From Cryptomeria japonica (Eukaryota > Streptophyta > Pinopsida > Cupressales > Cupressaceae): a stretch of 64,000 bases of DNA. Of this stretch, positions 24,421 through 37,028 are shown piece after piece. Position numbers and translations under genes: made by a program. The stretch spans positions 783,222,119-783,286,118 of the forward strand of contig NC_081414.1 of the NCBI RefSeq assembly GCF_030272615.1, in the 5' to 3' direction. Numbering within the stretch: the stretch's first letter is position 1; the number at the start of each line of letters is the position of its first letter. Under the pieces are notes generated by a model. That model saw only the letters and a list, made by a program, of their open reading frames with translations. It was not told the DNA's origin and did no database searches.

Positions 24421-25395
24421 CTATGTAATAACATCTGGTGCATCATGCACCTCATAATCTGCACTATCCATAGGAGGATCAATGAGTTGTCCAATTGGAC
24501 CCAAGCATATGTGCCCACACATGACACAACTATGGGGCATGCATATGTGTGGAGTCGAGGATGACGTGTCACCAGCACCGGATGCACCACTACCATCAAG
24601 AGTAGGTTGAGCTACTGACGTAGCTTGAGAAACCAAAAGGCTACTCAAAGAGTGAATAGCCGATATGGTTTGTGAAGCCGCCTCACAAATGATATTAGGA
24701 TGTTGAACTGTAGGTGGGGGATCAACAGGAGCAGGGGGGACATATGGGCCCTGGACTACTCTGACTGCCCCAGGTCTATTTTGGGAATACCTAAACCTAC
24801 ACCCTGGAAAGGTTGGATGTCAAAGTAGTTCACGTGTTTGCATAAAACAAACTCAGCATACAATTTTTTTATGAAATAGAAGGGGATATCAAGATTGTTG
24901 CTGGGTGGTTTGCCGAAAACCATCCACCAATGATCCCAAAAGTTTTTCACAATCCCATCAATTGTGCACCATTTGATAGAAAGTTTTGTTTTTTTTGGGA
25001 TCTACGGGCTGACTAGTACAAGGATTGACAAATAATGAGGTGATTTCCGCTTTGGATATCTCAAGATCCTTGATATCCTTATACGACAGGCCATCTGCAT
25101 ATTTTTCCTTCATAGAATCTCGCCACAAAAGGGTAGCAGCATGCTCCTCAGTCATGGTTTTCATACTTTTTACGATCGACATGACAGGATCAAACAATGG
25201 GTTTAGATGGGGGATCCTATGATATACTTCTACAATTGCCCTCAATTCATTCAAATTTTGTGCAATCAAATCTTGAATTGAGGGGAGGTTTGGCAAATGA
25301 GGGTTTGGTTGTTGCAGTTGTGGTTGGTCAGTGTTTTCATTGTTATCCCCCATTTTTAACCTAATTGAATGTAAACAATTAAATTTAGTTAACAA
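24421..25395 (-). pseudogene. Unknown minus-strand gene of the TIR element
   Basis: The 5' part (25395-24958) reads MGDNNENTDQPQLQQPNPHL from the second Met at 25353, then a helical segment with LIAQNLNELRAIVEVYHRIP and a Lys-rich stretch ending KNKTFYQMVHN. After a frame change the sequence continues in 24950-24756 with KNFWDHWWMVFGKPPSNNLD and FYFIKKLYAEFVLCKHVNYF. 24648-24421 gives a Ser/Gly-rich part with CMPHSCVMCGHICLGPIGQL, whose Cys/His residues could bind metal. It converges on the transposase-like gene. A two-gene TIR transposon would explain the pair. I do not recognise the family and propose no function. Confidence 0.5.
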
Positions 25396-25739
25396 ATTTA
25401 AACAATCAGGTATTTGATTTTAAAAAAACCTATTTTTCATTCAAAAAAACCATATTTTCAATGAAAAATCAAATAAACATTCAAAAAAAATACAAAAAAT
25501 GAATGAAAATGATTCAAAACGACAAAATTCTTACCTCTAAATCTATTTTTTAGCAATTTTTTTGTCAAAAAACTGGATATCGGATGGAGCGGATATCGTA
25601 TTTTGACAAATTTGCGCGACCCGTGGGTTAAAAATGACTCACGGGACTGTCACTGTCGAAATATAATAGTCTCAGAAAATCGGATATCTGATTTTATCCG
25701 ATTTCAACACTTAAATTATTTTTAAATAACATATATAAT
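25396..25739. other. Interval between minus-strand gene and element B
   Basis: A-rich upstream flank of the minus-strand gene, then a cluster of GGATATCGGATGG, GGATATCGTATTTT and CGGATATCTGATTTTATCCG motifs at 25570-25712 and a CCGTGGGTTA...GACTCACGGG inverted repeat at 25620-25645. Similar GATATC-containing motifs lie at 3064-3096 and near 45400. Confidence 0.5.
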
Positions 25740-27149
25740 TGTAGACACCTAAAAATGGTCAATGCTTGCGGAATCATACTTTAACATTTGCGCATTGCCT
25801 TATTTTAGGTTTTTTGTGTTGCATTAACATTTCTCCTATGATTCGCACTTGGTCTTTATCATTTGTGAGCATTGAGTCTTTCTTCTGCATTTCTTCATTT
25901 ATCTCGCTTTCGAATTTGGTCTTGTCGACAATAATCTTCAGTCATGATTTTGGTCAATCTTATCTTGTCGCATTAATGTGTGTGCTAATTTGTTATCATT
26001 TTCAATCTTGTCATTTTGCGTTATCATTTTCAATCTTGTCATTTTGCGATCAATTTGTCATCGATCGTCGCCCTTCTCAATTGTGTTAATTTGGATCAAT
26101 TTGTCAATGTTTCTCGTCAGTTGGTGCATTTATCAATCAAATCATTTATCACATTGATCATTATCAATTCAAAATCATGATCAAATCAACATCAAATCAA
26201 TTTTATATCAAGACCTAATTGTCGTCCTTGCATTTCTAATTTATCTTCTAGGGTTTTATGATTTATTCATTTAACCTTGTTTGTCATTTTCTCTCCATTT
26301 TCTTCCTCTAGGTTAAATTATTTATTTATTTATCCTAGGTCTTCGTGTCACAATTAAATGTTTAATTTAATTGGCTAACTAATTATTCCTCTTTTTGTGA
26401 ATTAATTAATAAATGACAAATTATTAATTGATTTACCTAATTTTCTAATTTCATCATTTCTAATTTTCTAATTTTCTAATTTTCTAAATTTCCTAATTCC
26501 TAATTTCCACCTATTTTCTAATTTGTCAAATTCAATTTCCACCTAATTAATTTCTCTCTAGTTCTCCCTATTTTTGTGCTTTGGTGGAAGCATGAATTTC
26601 TCATGCGTCATACTTTTGGCATAACAAAATGTCATAAGCCTCTAGTCTTCTAACCTTTGCATTGGCAATATGTCATAATTCATGACATAGAAGGTGTCAT
26701 AACCTTCTTCTTTCCACTCAATTGTGCCATTTTTGAAATCAATTGCCTCTAATATTAATTTGATGCTAATCTTGTCTTTTCTCCAATTTATCTATAAATT
26801 GGATGAATTTCTTCAATCAAGACTAATCACTTTTCGAATCACTTTGTCGAATCGATCACGCTTCGAGTATTCTTGCGCTACAATCTTGCCTACTTGCTTT
26901 CATCTCATGTGTATGCACTTGTAGGTGAGATCCACAAACAAAGCTATTTGAAGAAGAAAGAAGGACAATGGAGCTACATGAAGGAGACATTCAAGTCTAC
27001 ATTTGGTTTGCTTAAGTTTTCAATCTTGAATATCTTGTTTTCATATCTCTATTAGATGTAATTAAGATTGATCATTGCATTTGAGCTTTTGTGATTGAGC
27101 TAGATTATTAATACTATTTGCTTTGATGATTTCCGAATTCCTACTTACA
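25740..27149 (+). repeat. 5' LTR of element B
   Basis: Starts TGTAGACACCTAAAAATGG and ends CCTACTTACA. TATA box TATAAATT at 26793-26800. A roughly 30-bp tandem duplication (GTTATCATTTTCAATCTTGTC) near 25993-26044 is absent from the 3' LTR and explains most of the length difference. Confidence 0.93.
26793..26800 (+). promoter_or_regulatory. TATA box of element B 5' LTR
   Basis: TCTATAAATTGG in the middle of the LTR. The same motif is at 44799-44806 in the 3' LTR. Confidence 0.5.
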
Positions 27150-27154
27150 TTAAT

Positions 27155-27174
27155 TGGTGAACTCGACATGAACT
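27155..27174 (+). promoter_or_regulatory. Primer-binding site of element B
   Basis: TGGTGAACTCGACATGAACT lies five bases after the LTR end. It differs from the element A site by two bases within the first 17, so both elements probably used the same tRNA primer. Confidence 0.75.
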
Positions 27175-29325
27175 AACCCACTAACCATGCTTTTGAGTGC
27201 TTTTGAGTTGATTTGTAGGTGAAAAACTCAAGAAACAGGGCGACCCAAAGCTTTCTGGACACTTTTGCGCCTGTGTAGGAGGGATCTACGCCTGTGTAAT
27301 GCATCATGTGCCTGTGTGAGTACTTATGCACTTGTGTGAGTACTCATGCACCTATGTAGGCAATCCTGCACCTGTGTAATGCATCCTGCACCTGTGTAGA
27401 CAATCCTGGGCCTGTGTAATGCATTATGTGCTTGTGTCATGCATTCTGCGCTTGTGTCATGCATTCTGCGCGTATGTAAGGCCAGAAACAGAGGTAAAAA
27501 AAGTAGTGTTTTTTCTTGCAAATTGATTTGTTTTGCATTCTGTTTCTGCTTTTTGGTTTTATGGTACTAATTCTTTGTGCAGCACCTTGGCATACGCATG
27601 ACAAAGACAATAAATGAAACTACTAACACATTTTATGCAGGTTCGATAGTCAAAGACTAAACATATCAAACTTTTGACTTGAGTTTTGCAGGTTGCCTTG
27701 GACTACAACTAAACTTTGTGTTTGAAATTAATGTTTAGGCACCTAGTATGATTTCTAAATAGTATGGAATGAATGTATGTTTGCTTTTATTGTTGAGTTT
27801 GACATTGGAGTAGGAGAGTATGCTCTCATCCTTCTTAGGGTGATCAGAAATCCAGATCTTCGATACCATGCTCATGTTTTTGATTGTGTGTCACCTTTAG
27901 AGGGCCTGCCTTCCCGACCATTTGCTTTTGTAAGCAAGTGATAATCGTGAGAAAGGAATGACCTAAAGTGAGTACGGCTAGAATACCTTGGCATTCTAAC
28001 TCACTATAAACAAATACCTGATGGGCGAAAACTTTGAAGGAAGGGTTACGTGGGAATTGTAGTTACTTGGGAAGTGATGACCCTTGGACTCTTTCTCATA
28101 TCAACATCTAAGTAGGGCCTAATGGTCTAAAACATGCTTGTGTGACTACATTTGTTTGGTATCTTGGTGGACTTATGTCTCAATTACGCTTGTGTGACAC
28201 CAAGGAGTAACACTTAACAGAAATCCTTACTAAACACCTTGTATTTAGAGGCCAAAATCCTTCTAGTTGCTTGAGAAGGACAAGTTTGGATACTTGGAAG
28301 AGATACTAAGTTCGCCACGGGGAGATTTCCATGGGGACTAATGCTTGGCTTCCCTGAGAAGTGAGTGCCATGGAGGGGAGCCCATGGGGTCAAGTATCTA
28401 TGTATTCTCCTTGAATCCCATAACAAGTCTACCTCTCAAGTACCTAATGTCCTTGCCATCCATAAGAAATGTGTGAATGAGCATGATTGTCTTGAGTCTA
28501 ATTTGAAATATCTTGTCTTTTTTGTTTGTCAAAAGTTGAATTGCATCTCATTTGAAAAACAAGACAAATTGATTCAAAACAAGGTTAAACACAAGAACAT
28601 TTCATTCAACAAAGTTCAAAACACCTTCAAGCATGGTTGTCAAACATTTTTCAAATTCTTGTCTCAACCTTCATGTCACTTAGATCTAGGTTCATCCTAG
28701 TTGTCCATTTTGCAAATTCATTGTCAACCTCCAAGGTTAAGTTTCACCTAGGTCATACTCCTTTGCATATCAATAAGGGTCATCAATTTTGCATGTGTCC
28801 TCTTGCATTAGAGTAATACCATTGTCATACATTTGCATTTGCATACCCTAGGTCTCTTTATCAAGCTTAGGTCATTATCATATCATATTAGGATCATTTG
28901 CATAGTAATTTTTCCTTTGCATATAGTGTCAAAACTAGGTTTTGTCATACTGGAGTAATCCAAATCTTTGATAAACCCTAGGTTATTGTTAGGAGGTCTA
29001 GATCTTATCAAACCTTTTCTCTTTTTGTCATTATTTTCATTTGGTCAAACCTAGCTTAGTATCCAAGCATATAGGGGAGACATTGTCATTTTGTCCTTTT
29101 GTCACTTGGTCCTTTTGTCCTTTGAGGTCTAGACATCATTTCAATTTCCTAAGGGTCTCTTTTAGATTTGCATTCCAAAAAGTTTGTCAAAATCTTGAAA
29201 AACAACAAAAACAATAGGTTGCATTCTTGCCATAGATTGCATTCTCATTTATTTAGTTTGCATTTAGTTGCATATCATATATTGACCTTGAAAAATTCCA
29301 AAAACATTGCATTTGCATAAGTGAC
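27175..29325 (+). other. Leader of element B with CCTGTGTAATGCAT repeats
   Basis: About 2.1 kb without a credible gene. 27270-27480 holds about ten degenerate 19-20-bp repeats of the form GCCTGTGTAATGCATCCTGC. The remaining sequence is T-rich with many TTGTCAxxTTT pieces. A long leader is usual for Ogre/Tat elements. Confidence 0.7.
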
Positions 29326-32226
29326 ATGCCTATTGAGACAAGATCAAAATCTAAAAAGATGGGTGAACCAACGTATCAACCCATTGACAACATATCAAAT
29401 TCACAGTTTCAAACTAGTCAAATAGTACAAATTGAAGGTTCATCAAACACATCATTACCACCATATGGAATAGTTCAACTTGGACCACCTCCATTATATG
29501 AACCAGTATTTGTACCCATGAAACCAGGACATGGGAGTGTTCCACCAACACCAAGAGGAAGTACACCTTTCAATTGGAATCAACCAAACATGCAACATGA
29601 CATTCAAACTCAAACATTATATGAGGAACAAACTCTTTCGCAAGGATATGGTTCAGATCAAGGCATTCAACAGGAGACAAATCCAAATGTTTTACCAGAT
29701 TCTTCATCAGATTCTGATGCTTTTGATGATGTTGATATGTTCCTTCAAGATCCAAAGTTGACAAAAAAGATGGATAAATTCTTAAACAAGGTCTTTAAGA
29801 TGTTCCCCCAAAAATATCTTAACATGATGAGTAATGTGACCTCCCCAAGTGAGCAAGTCAATGTTCAAAAACAACAAGGTGGTGAGTTGTTAAGTTTCTC
29901 TCCGCATCCAAATGAAGAAAATGTGCAACAAGAAACTCAACCTACCTTGATGAGTAAACGTGCTTCAAAGGCATTGACAGTGACTATTCCTCAAAAGTCA
30001 CCATTTGAGACAATAAATAATCCATTATTCAACACAACACCTATAACACAAGATCAAATGAAGACCACACAAATATTGACAGCTGTCCCTCAACAAGAAG
30101 TGGTTCCTTACATGCATAAAATTGGATCAAAATCTAAGATGCAAGAAATTTTCACGACTGGAATGCCTGATATCACCGATGTCCAAAACAATTCCACGAT
30201 GAAACAAAGTTCTTATGTCCCGTTAGGTTCAATATATTTGCCAAACAGTATTGCGACGGATCCTTCGATAATGGCGACACAAAGAGCTACGGATAGTGTT
30301 TTGCACCAACAACAATTGTTGCAACAATTGAGTAATACACAAAAGGTACAATCGAATGTGCAAACAAGCAATGTACAACAACAACAATATCGCATTTGAC
30401 AACAAATTGCAGCGCCTTCTGCCCCATTACAAGTTAATGCAAACTTGCAACCATCACAATGGATTGGACAAACAACACAACAAGTTAATGCAAGTACCAT
30501 ACCCCATCTTAAGGAGAAACAACAAAAACCATCTAAACAAAGTTTTTTGCAAATGATGGGATATACACCACGACAACAATTGGCACAAAGTCAATAAATT
30601 CTGATTTGTCAGCATGAACAACAACATGTACCTCAATATGTGCCAAGACAAACAAGCTATCATACTTCACAACCACAATTGGCACCTGTGCAATATCAAC
30701 CTAGGCTACAAGAAGCACAACAACGAGGTCAATATCAAGGCATGGCACAACCACAACAACAAGGGATGTACCAAGAACATTATATGCCGGAGACACCAAA
30801 AACAGCCATTTCAGAGCATCAACAACCGCTCAGAAACATGATGTATTGGCAAAGAATACCCATTGGGATTAATTATGGACCTCCACAATCTGATACAATT
30901 GCGCAACAACTTGAGAAGTTGCAACGACAAGTTGACGCATTAGAAACTAAAGGAACAAAGAAGTTGTATACAGATCAGGATTTATGTCCTAATCCATTTG
31001 ACAAGAGCTTATACATGCCTCCATTCCCTAAACATTTTGAGGCACCTAATTTTGAGGAATATAAAGGGAATGGCAATCCAAAAGATCACATTCGAGCATT
31101 TTTCACGGCATGTACTGAAGTGAGTTATGAGGAAACATATTTAATGCACTTATTTGCATGAAGTCTCATGGGACAAGCCATGGATTGGTATTCGCATCTG
31201 CCAGGAAACATAAAGACTTGGTCAGAACTAGCTCAAAAGTTTATATCTCACTTCGCATTCAACATTGACAGTGATGTGACTATGTTAGATTTATGCAACA
31301 CCAAGCAAAAGCAAGGTGAACCATTAGTGACTTTCTTGCAATGATGGCGAAGCTTGTATAGTCATTCTTCCCTAGATATACCTAAAGAACAACAAGTGAA
31401 CTTGTTTATCCAGAATTTGGTCCCAGAAATGATGTATGAACTCAAATTGAAAAGTCCCAGTACTATAGAGAAACTCATTAAGAAAGGGATGAACATTGAA
31501 ACTGCTCTTGTAGCTAAAGGAATCGTTAAGCTTAACAAAGATAGTGACAACACGACCAATTCAGGGGACAGAAATAGAATTTGGTATAAGAACAAGAATG
31601 TCACTAATGATGGAGTTGTTGATGCAAGAGCGGTGAATGCAAATCAACCCCCATTCACAATCAAGAAATTGAGTGTTCCTAACATGTCAACTATGGAACA
31701 AAATCAAACACCAGTGAGCAATGTTACTCAACAACTGCAATACCAACAACATGCTCAACAATACACTCGACAATATAATCAACAACAAGGCCAGCAACAA
31801 AACCAACAATGCAAACCTTTCCGATCAAGGGATGGGCCTCCTCGACAATTTACGCCATTGGGAGAGCCTATTGAATCAGTAATGAAACAATTAATACAAG
31901 CAAAATTTATCAAGTTACCAGATATCAAGGCAGAACCTATGGTAAAGCCGCAATGGTGGAATGATAATGCCTATTGTGAATACCATCGGTCAAAAGGACA
32001 TAAAACTGCATCATGTTTTCAATTGAAACATCTGATTCAAGACTTGTTGGAGCATGGAGTAATTGAGGTAGATCCACCCCATGCGACCTCTAACACTGAT
32101 CATACTATTTTCAGCACTCCTTTTCTTGATCATGACAAGGGTAAAGCATCTTCTTCAAACACTACCCAAACAGCAAATTATGCAAGTCTTGGTTATAATA
32201 ATGTCATCAATTGTTTTCGCGCGTAA
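29326..32226 (+). pseudogene. gag of element B, four internal stops
   Basis: One frame spans about 967 codons, broken by TGA at 30397-30399, TAA at 30595-30597, TGA at 31159-31161 and TGA at 31343-31345. The start ATG at 29326 gives MPIETRSKSKKMGEPTYQP. The first 550 residues are Gln/Asn-rich and low complexity. The gag core begins near 31021 with FPKHFEAPNFEEYKGNGNPK, then AMDWYSHLPGNIKTWSEL and LVPEMMYELKLKSPSTIEKL. A variant zinc knuckle CEYHRSKGHKTASCF lies near 31977. Architecture mirrors element A. The frame continues into protease once the solo LTR is removed. Confidence 0.88.
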
Positions 32227-32240
32227 AATGAGTATGTTTC

Positions 32241-34190
32241 TGATGTCATGGAAATGGGGACAAGGCAACAACAAAGTTCAAGGTTAATAAGTTAGTTTCA
32301 ACCATAAAAACAAAACAAAGAACTAAAAACCATTCCAAACATATCAAGAGAGATTTCAAAAAGCATGAAAGAAGTTTAACAAAATAAAAGAAAGGAGAAG
32401 AGCCTCCCTAAGATGCTTCCATGATGCCTTTTGATGCTTCTCCCTTGTTTCTCTCCTCTCCAAGTCCCAAATGAGTGTAGCTCTCAGCTTTTAGCACTAG
32501 CCATGGATGCCATATGGAGATTCAAGATGGTTGAATATGATAAGCAAATACTATGCAAGAGTAGATAGTGATGCTATGAAAAAGCTCTATGCTAATGCCA
32601 GTATAACAACAATACTCTAAAATGCTTTTTCTTTTGCTTGAGGAGAAGGGATTCTATTTATAGAAGAAATGGGGAAATGAAGGGTTAAGATTGAATGGTT
32701 TAATCAAGGGCCAAGTTTGAAAGTTGGGGATCCATGTGCACAATTGGCACCAATAAAATGGTGACAAGTTTCAACATAGGATTGGGTTGAGAGAAGAGGT
32801 TGGAGGCATTAAAGGCCTGAGAAGACCTCATGGTTATCTAGAAGGTAAGGGTCAAGCCTAAATTAGGATTACCCACTGGATTAGGAGTTAATGCAAGGAT
32901 AAACCTTTGTGCAAATGATTAAGAGATAATCATGGTCAAAGCATTAAAGGCTTGATGAGACCCTTGGGTTGGGTAGAGGTTGAGTCAAAACAAATGTTTT
33001 AACCATGTGGGAGGGTTTGAGGTAACCATTAATGGTTATTGGAGACTTTGGGGATTAAGTGGTTGAAGGTTGAAAGCCTTCAATGGTTATCAAAGACTTT
33101 GAGCCATTTAGTGGTTGAAGGTTGGAAGCTTTCAAAGGTTATCCAAGACTTTGAGGGTTAATTTGTTGAACACACAAAGCATTAATTGCTTTTCAAAGAC
33201 TTTGGAGTCTTTGAGAAGTGACTCCAATTTGCTTAGGAATGTGACAATATTTAAGGGATGGATTTAGGCTAATTAGGAAGGGTTTAGAAGAATCTAGAAG
33301 GGGTTTAGGCATACAAGTGGATTTTGTAGGAAAATGCAAGTGGGAGAAATTTTGGTATTTTCAATTAAAATAAAATCATTTATTTCAATTAAATGGTGTA
33401 ATTTGCATTTGGATAAATATTCAAATAAATATTAATTTATTTAAATGAGAAAAATGAAGATAAAGCATTAAAATGCTTGAAGACTTTGAGGGAAACCATT
33501 AAAGGCTTGAAGACTTTAAGGAAAACCATTAAAGTCTTAAGAAGACTATAGAAGGAAGCCATCAAGTTTGAAGACTTTAAAGCCATCAAGTTTGACTACT
33601 TTAAGGGAAACCATTAAAGGTTTCAAGTGGGTGAGGATAAATAGGATTTTAAATAAATAATTTATTTAAAATAGTTGTGCAACTTGCTTTTGTAGGAAAA
33701 TACAAGTGGGTGGAGGATAAAGGTGATTTAAATAAATGATTTATTTAAAATTGTTGTGCAACTTGCATTTGTAGGAAAATGCAAGTGGGTGGAGGATAAA
33801 GGTGATTTAAATAGATTATTTATTTAAAATAATTGTGCAACTTGCATTTGTAGGAAAATGCAAGTGGGTGGAGGATAAAGGTGATTTAAATAAATGATTT
33901 ATTTATTTAAATGTGAGAGGTGAGATTTTGGGGGTTTTAAATAAATATTAATTTATTTAAATGTGAGAGAAGATTTAATTAAATAAATATGATTTATTTA
34001 TTTAATTAATGGTCTGAATTTGGTTAAGTGAATTAAATCAAATAAATTGAATAATTTATTTAATTAATAGGAGAATAGGGTTAAGATGAATTAATTAAAT
34101 ATTAATTTAATTAATTATTAATTGATGGTTAAATAATCAAATAAATATTAAATATTCATTTAATTAAGTGGACAGATTTATGTGACTACA
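32241..34190 (-). mobile_element. Solo LTR (1.95 kb) inserted in element B
   Basis: TG...CA ends and a perfect target duplication GTTTC (32236-32240, 34191-34195). Removing 1955 bp joins codons for N-E-Y-V-S to T-L-R-I-K-G and shifts gag into the frame of pol. Read on the minus strand it starts TGTAGTCACATAAATCTG and has TATAAATA near 32655-32665. A tandem repeat of about 79 bp (AAATGCAAGTGGGTGGAGG) occupies roughly 33640-33920. No internal retrotransposon genes are present. Confidence 0.9.
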
Positions 34191-35051
34191 GTTTCTACCC
34201 TAAGAATAAAGGGACAAGATCCTTCTTGCGCAGTCACCACTCATTGATCCAAAATAGTCTTGAAAGGAGCTCCTGCAGTTCCTCCCAAATCAACTCCTGC
34301 AAGTTAGTATAATCTCTTGGATCATCTAGGAAAGACACCTGCACAAATATCAATCCTTGAGTTGTTGAAAATGTCCCCTATGCATCATGCAGTCCTAGAT
34401 AAAGCTTTAATTGAGTCCACTATCCTGACAGACATTGATGTTGACCAGTTTCAAGGTTGAATTGGACATCTAGCTATTTCCCAAAATGTTGCATTTTCTG
34501 ATAATGATATCTCACCTGATAAGCTCCCTCATAATGATCCTTTACACCTTGAATTCTTTATCCATAATTGCAAAATATGATGAGTCTTGATAGATGGCAA
34601 AGCGGGTCTTAATATTTGTACCTTGAGAGTGGTCATTGGCCTTGGTTATACAGAAAATGACATTGATGCTTCCAGAAGAATAACAATCAAAGAATATGAT
34701 GATGTCAAGCGCCCATCTAAAGGGATAATTACATTACCTATTAGAGTCGATCCAGTGATAGAAAACACTCTCTTGCAGGTCTTAGACCTTGATCTCCCTT
34801 ACAATATGATTCTTGGCCATCCATGGATCCATGCAATGAAAGCAGTGCCATCCACCTATCATCAATGTTTAAAATATCCTTACAATGGAACTGAGATAAC
34901 AATTCCAGGAGATCCGAATCCATTTCAATTTTGTGCTGCACTAAAGGATTCCCCACAGCAGCAAGTCCCCGTCAATAGAGAGGCCAAATCACATAGTTAT
35001 GTGGATCCTAACAAATTTTTAGATGCTGTCAAAGGAAAATTGAAGATATAG
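34191..35051 (+). pseudogene. Protease region of element B
   Basis: After the solo LTR the polyprotein resumes. At 34583 onward it reads VLIDGKAGLNIC, corresponding to the LIDGGS-x-LNI active-site motif of Tat proteases, with Lys where a small residue is usual. LPYNMILGHPWIHAMKAVPS follows, the typical G-HPW-hydrophobic motif. Several stops precede it in 34260-34585, and the ORF ends at TAG 35049-35051. The Asp is retained, but the surrounding frame is broken. Confidence 0.82.
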
Positions 35052-35075
35052 GACCAAGGATGCGGAGAATATTCA

Positions 35076-35438
35076 ATGGATCAAACATTCCTCATTGGGA
35101 ATTTACCAATATCTCAAAAATCATATGGCAAACTACATTTATTGCAAAAGGAACCTAAGGTCGTTATTCAATATCAGTCTCCCACTACATTTACAAGATG
35201 GGGTGAACTTGACAAAGAAACTTTAGATGATGATGTCATAGATTGGCTTTATAAGGATCCAACTGAGACCCCACCTGTCAGGTTGCCAGTGGAACGGTAT
35301 GGCAAAGGATTTACTATGCTGCAAAAGAAAGGATATGACGGCTGCAGTGGCTTAGGCCTGAACAAGAATGGAAGGCTAGAACCTATTATACCCAAGAGGC
35401 GACCTCCAACTTTAGGGTTAGGTTGTGTACCATTGTGA
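35076..35438 (+). pseudogene. G-patch-like segment downstream of protease, element B
   Basis: In the same frame as protease and RT. It encodes WLYKDPTETPPVRLPVERYG, then KGFTMLQKKGYDGCSGLGLN, NKNGRLEPIIPKRRPPTLGL. The spacing of G-x3-G-x-G-LG...G...PI matches a G-patch motif, a glycine-rich nucleic-acid-binding or protein-interaction module. It ends in a TGA at 35436-35438. Its role in the element is inferred by analogy with protease-linked G-patches of some retroviruses. Confidence 0.65.
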
Positions 35439-35837
35439 ATTGGATCTTCATCTACCAAAGTGACCACATGTGGAAAAGGGCATGACTTTGATGATGAAAT
35501 AACACCTGAGGATACCTGACCTGAACCTGATTCCAATGAATGGGAGTGGAGTTCTTTTTCTTTTAGCTCCTATGCCCTTGACAATATTTTCCTTGACCCT
35601 GATAATTTGCCTATGGAAGACAAACATGAAATAACTCCTCTTCCTAATACATGTCCTAATGCTTGGATAGATTCATTCTAGGATCCAAGCTCTGAATCAG
35701 ATACAAGCAGTTCAAATAGTGATACCACAGATGTTTACATCTTTACCATCTTATTCCTCTCTCTCCTAAAAACTGATGATGACATACCCCTCGTCTATGC
35801 CCAGCTTATCCACCATGACCAACAAGAACCACTCACA
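35439..35837 (+). other. Linker between protease and RT, element B
   Basis: The pol frame continues with several stops and acidic, Ser-rich content. This is a degraded polyprotein linker without a recognised domain. Confidence 0.6.
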
Positions 35838-37028
35838 TTGGACTGTTTTCAAAATGACGAAGCAATTGCAGAATTCCTTGGACTACGGGAAGGCATACCA
35901 CAAGGTGATCATAAGGTAGGATTTGCTATTGACCTAGATTCCACAGCATATTTTGGGGAGTCAACTCCATCTTCCAGTCATCAAAATGAAAAAAGAAAAG
36001 AAAATATACAAAATCAAAAGAATAGATCTTTGAGTGAAAACTGTAAGGCACTCTCTGATCATGCAAAACTAAAAATAAAAGACGTACCTGTGGGTGAAAA
36101 CCTCTCTGAGGTGCCCAAAGGTGGAAGAGTGGACATACCCCTACCAAGTCAGGATAAATCAACATTGCTTGTGGAAATGACTGAAGAAATCAATTTGGGT
36201 ACACTTGACAACCCCAAGGTCATTCATTTTGCTGCTTCTTTATCAAAACAGGAAAAGATAGATTTTGTCAATCTCTTTCTTAAGAAGAAGATCAGCTTTG
36301 CATGGTCCTATGAAGATATGCCTGGCCTTGATCCAGAACTAGTCCTTCATCACTTGCCATTAAAAGTCAAACAGAAACTTAGAAAGATGCATCCCCAGGT
36401 GGCTCTTTTGGTCAAGGTGGAACTGAAGAAATTACTAGATGTGGGCTTTATCAGACCCATCGATTATGCAAACTGGATTTCAAATTTAGTACCAGTTAGC
36501 AAAGTAACTGGGGCCATTAGAATCTATATAGATTTTAGGGATCTTAATAAAGCATGCCCTAAAGATGATTTTCCATTGCCAAATATCGACATCATAGTTG
36601 ACATGACTACTGGATATGAGATGCTCTCATTGATGGATGGTTTCTTCGGCTATAACCAAATTCGCATTGCTCCTGAAGATCAACATAAGACTGCATTCAC
36701 ATGTGCTTGTGGTACCTACTGTTGGAATGTGATGCCCTTCGGTCTTAAAAATGCAGGCACAACATATCAAAGAGCGATGATGACAATTTTTCATGATTTC
36801 ATGCATACTTTGATGGAGGACTATGTTGATGACTTATTATACAAATCTGTCACAAGAGATAGTCATTTAGCCATCCTGGGCCCAATATTTGACTAAATGG
36901 AGACCTACAAGCTCAGACTCAATCCAAAGAAGTGTGTCTTTGGTGTCACAGCTAGCAAATTACTAGGGTACATTGTTTCTCATAGAGGCATTTAAGTCGA
37001 CCCTGCCAAGGTTAAAGCAATAAAAGAT
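35838..37028 (+). pseudogene. Reverse transcriptase of element B
   Basis: 35838-36896 includes HPQVALLVKVELKKLLDVGF, the motif IYIDFRDLNKACPKDDFPLP, LMDGFFGYNQIRIAPEDQHK, the MPFGLKNAGTTYQRAM grip and YVDDLL, the catalytic double aspartate. After TAA at 36894-36896 the thumb continues with YKLRLNPKKCVFGV and LLGYIVSHRGI, with another stop near 36995. All catalytic motifs remain, so this copy died recently compared with the outer chromovirus. It would copy the element RNA inside a gag particle. Confidence 0.92.
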
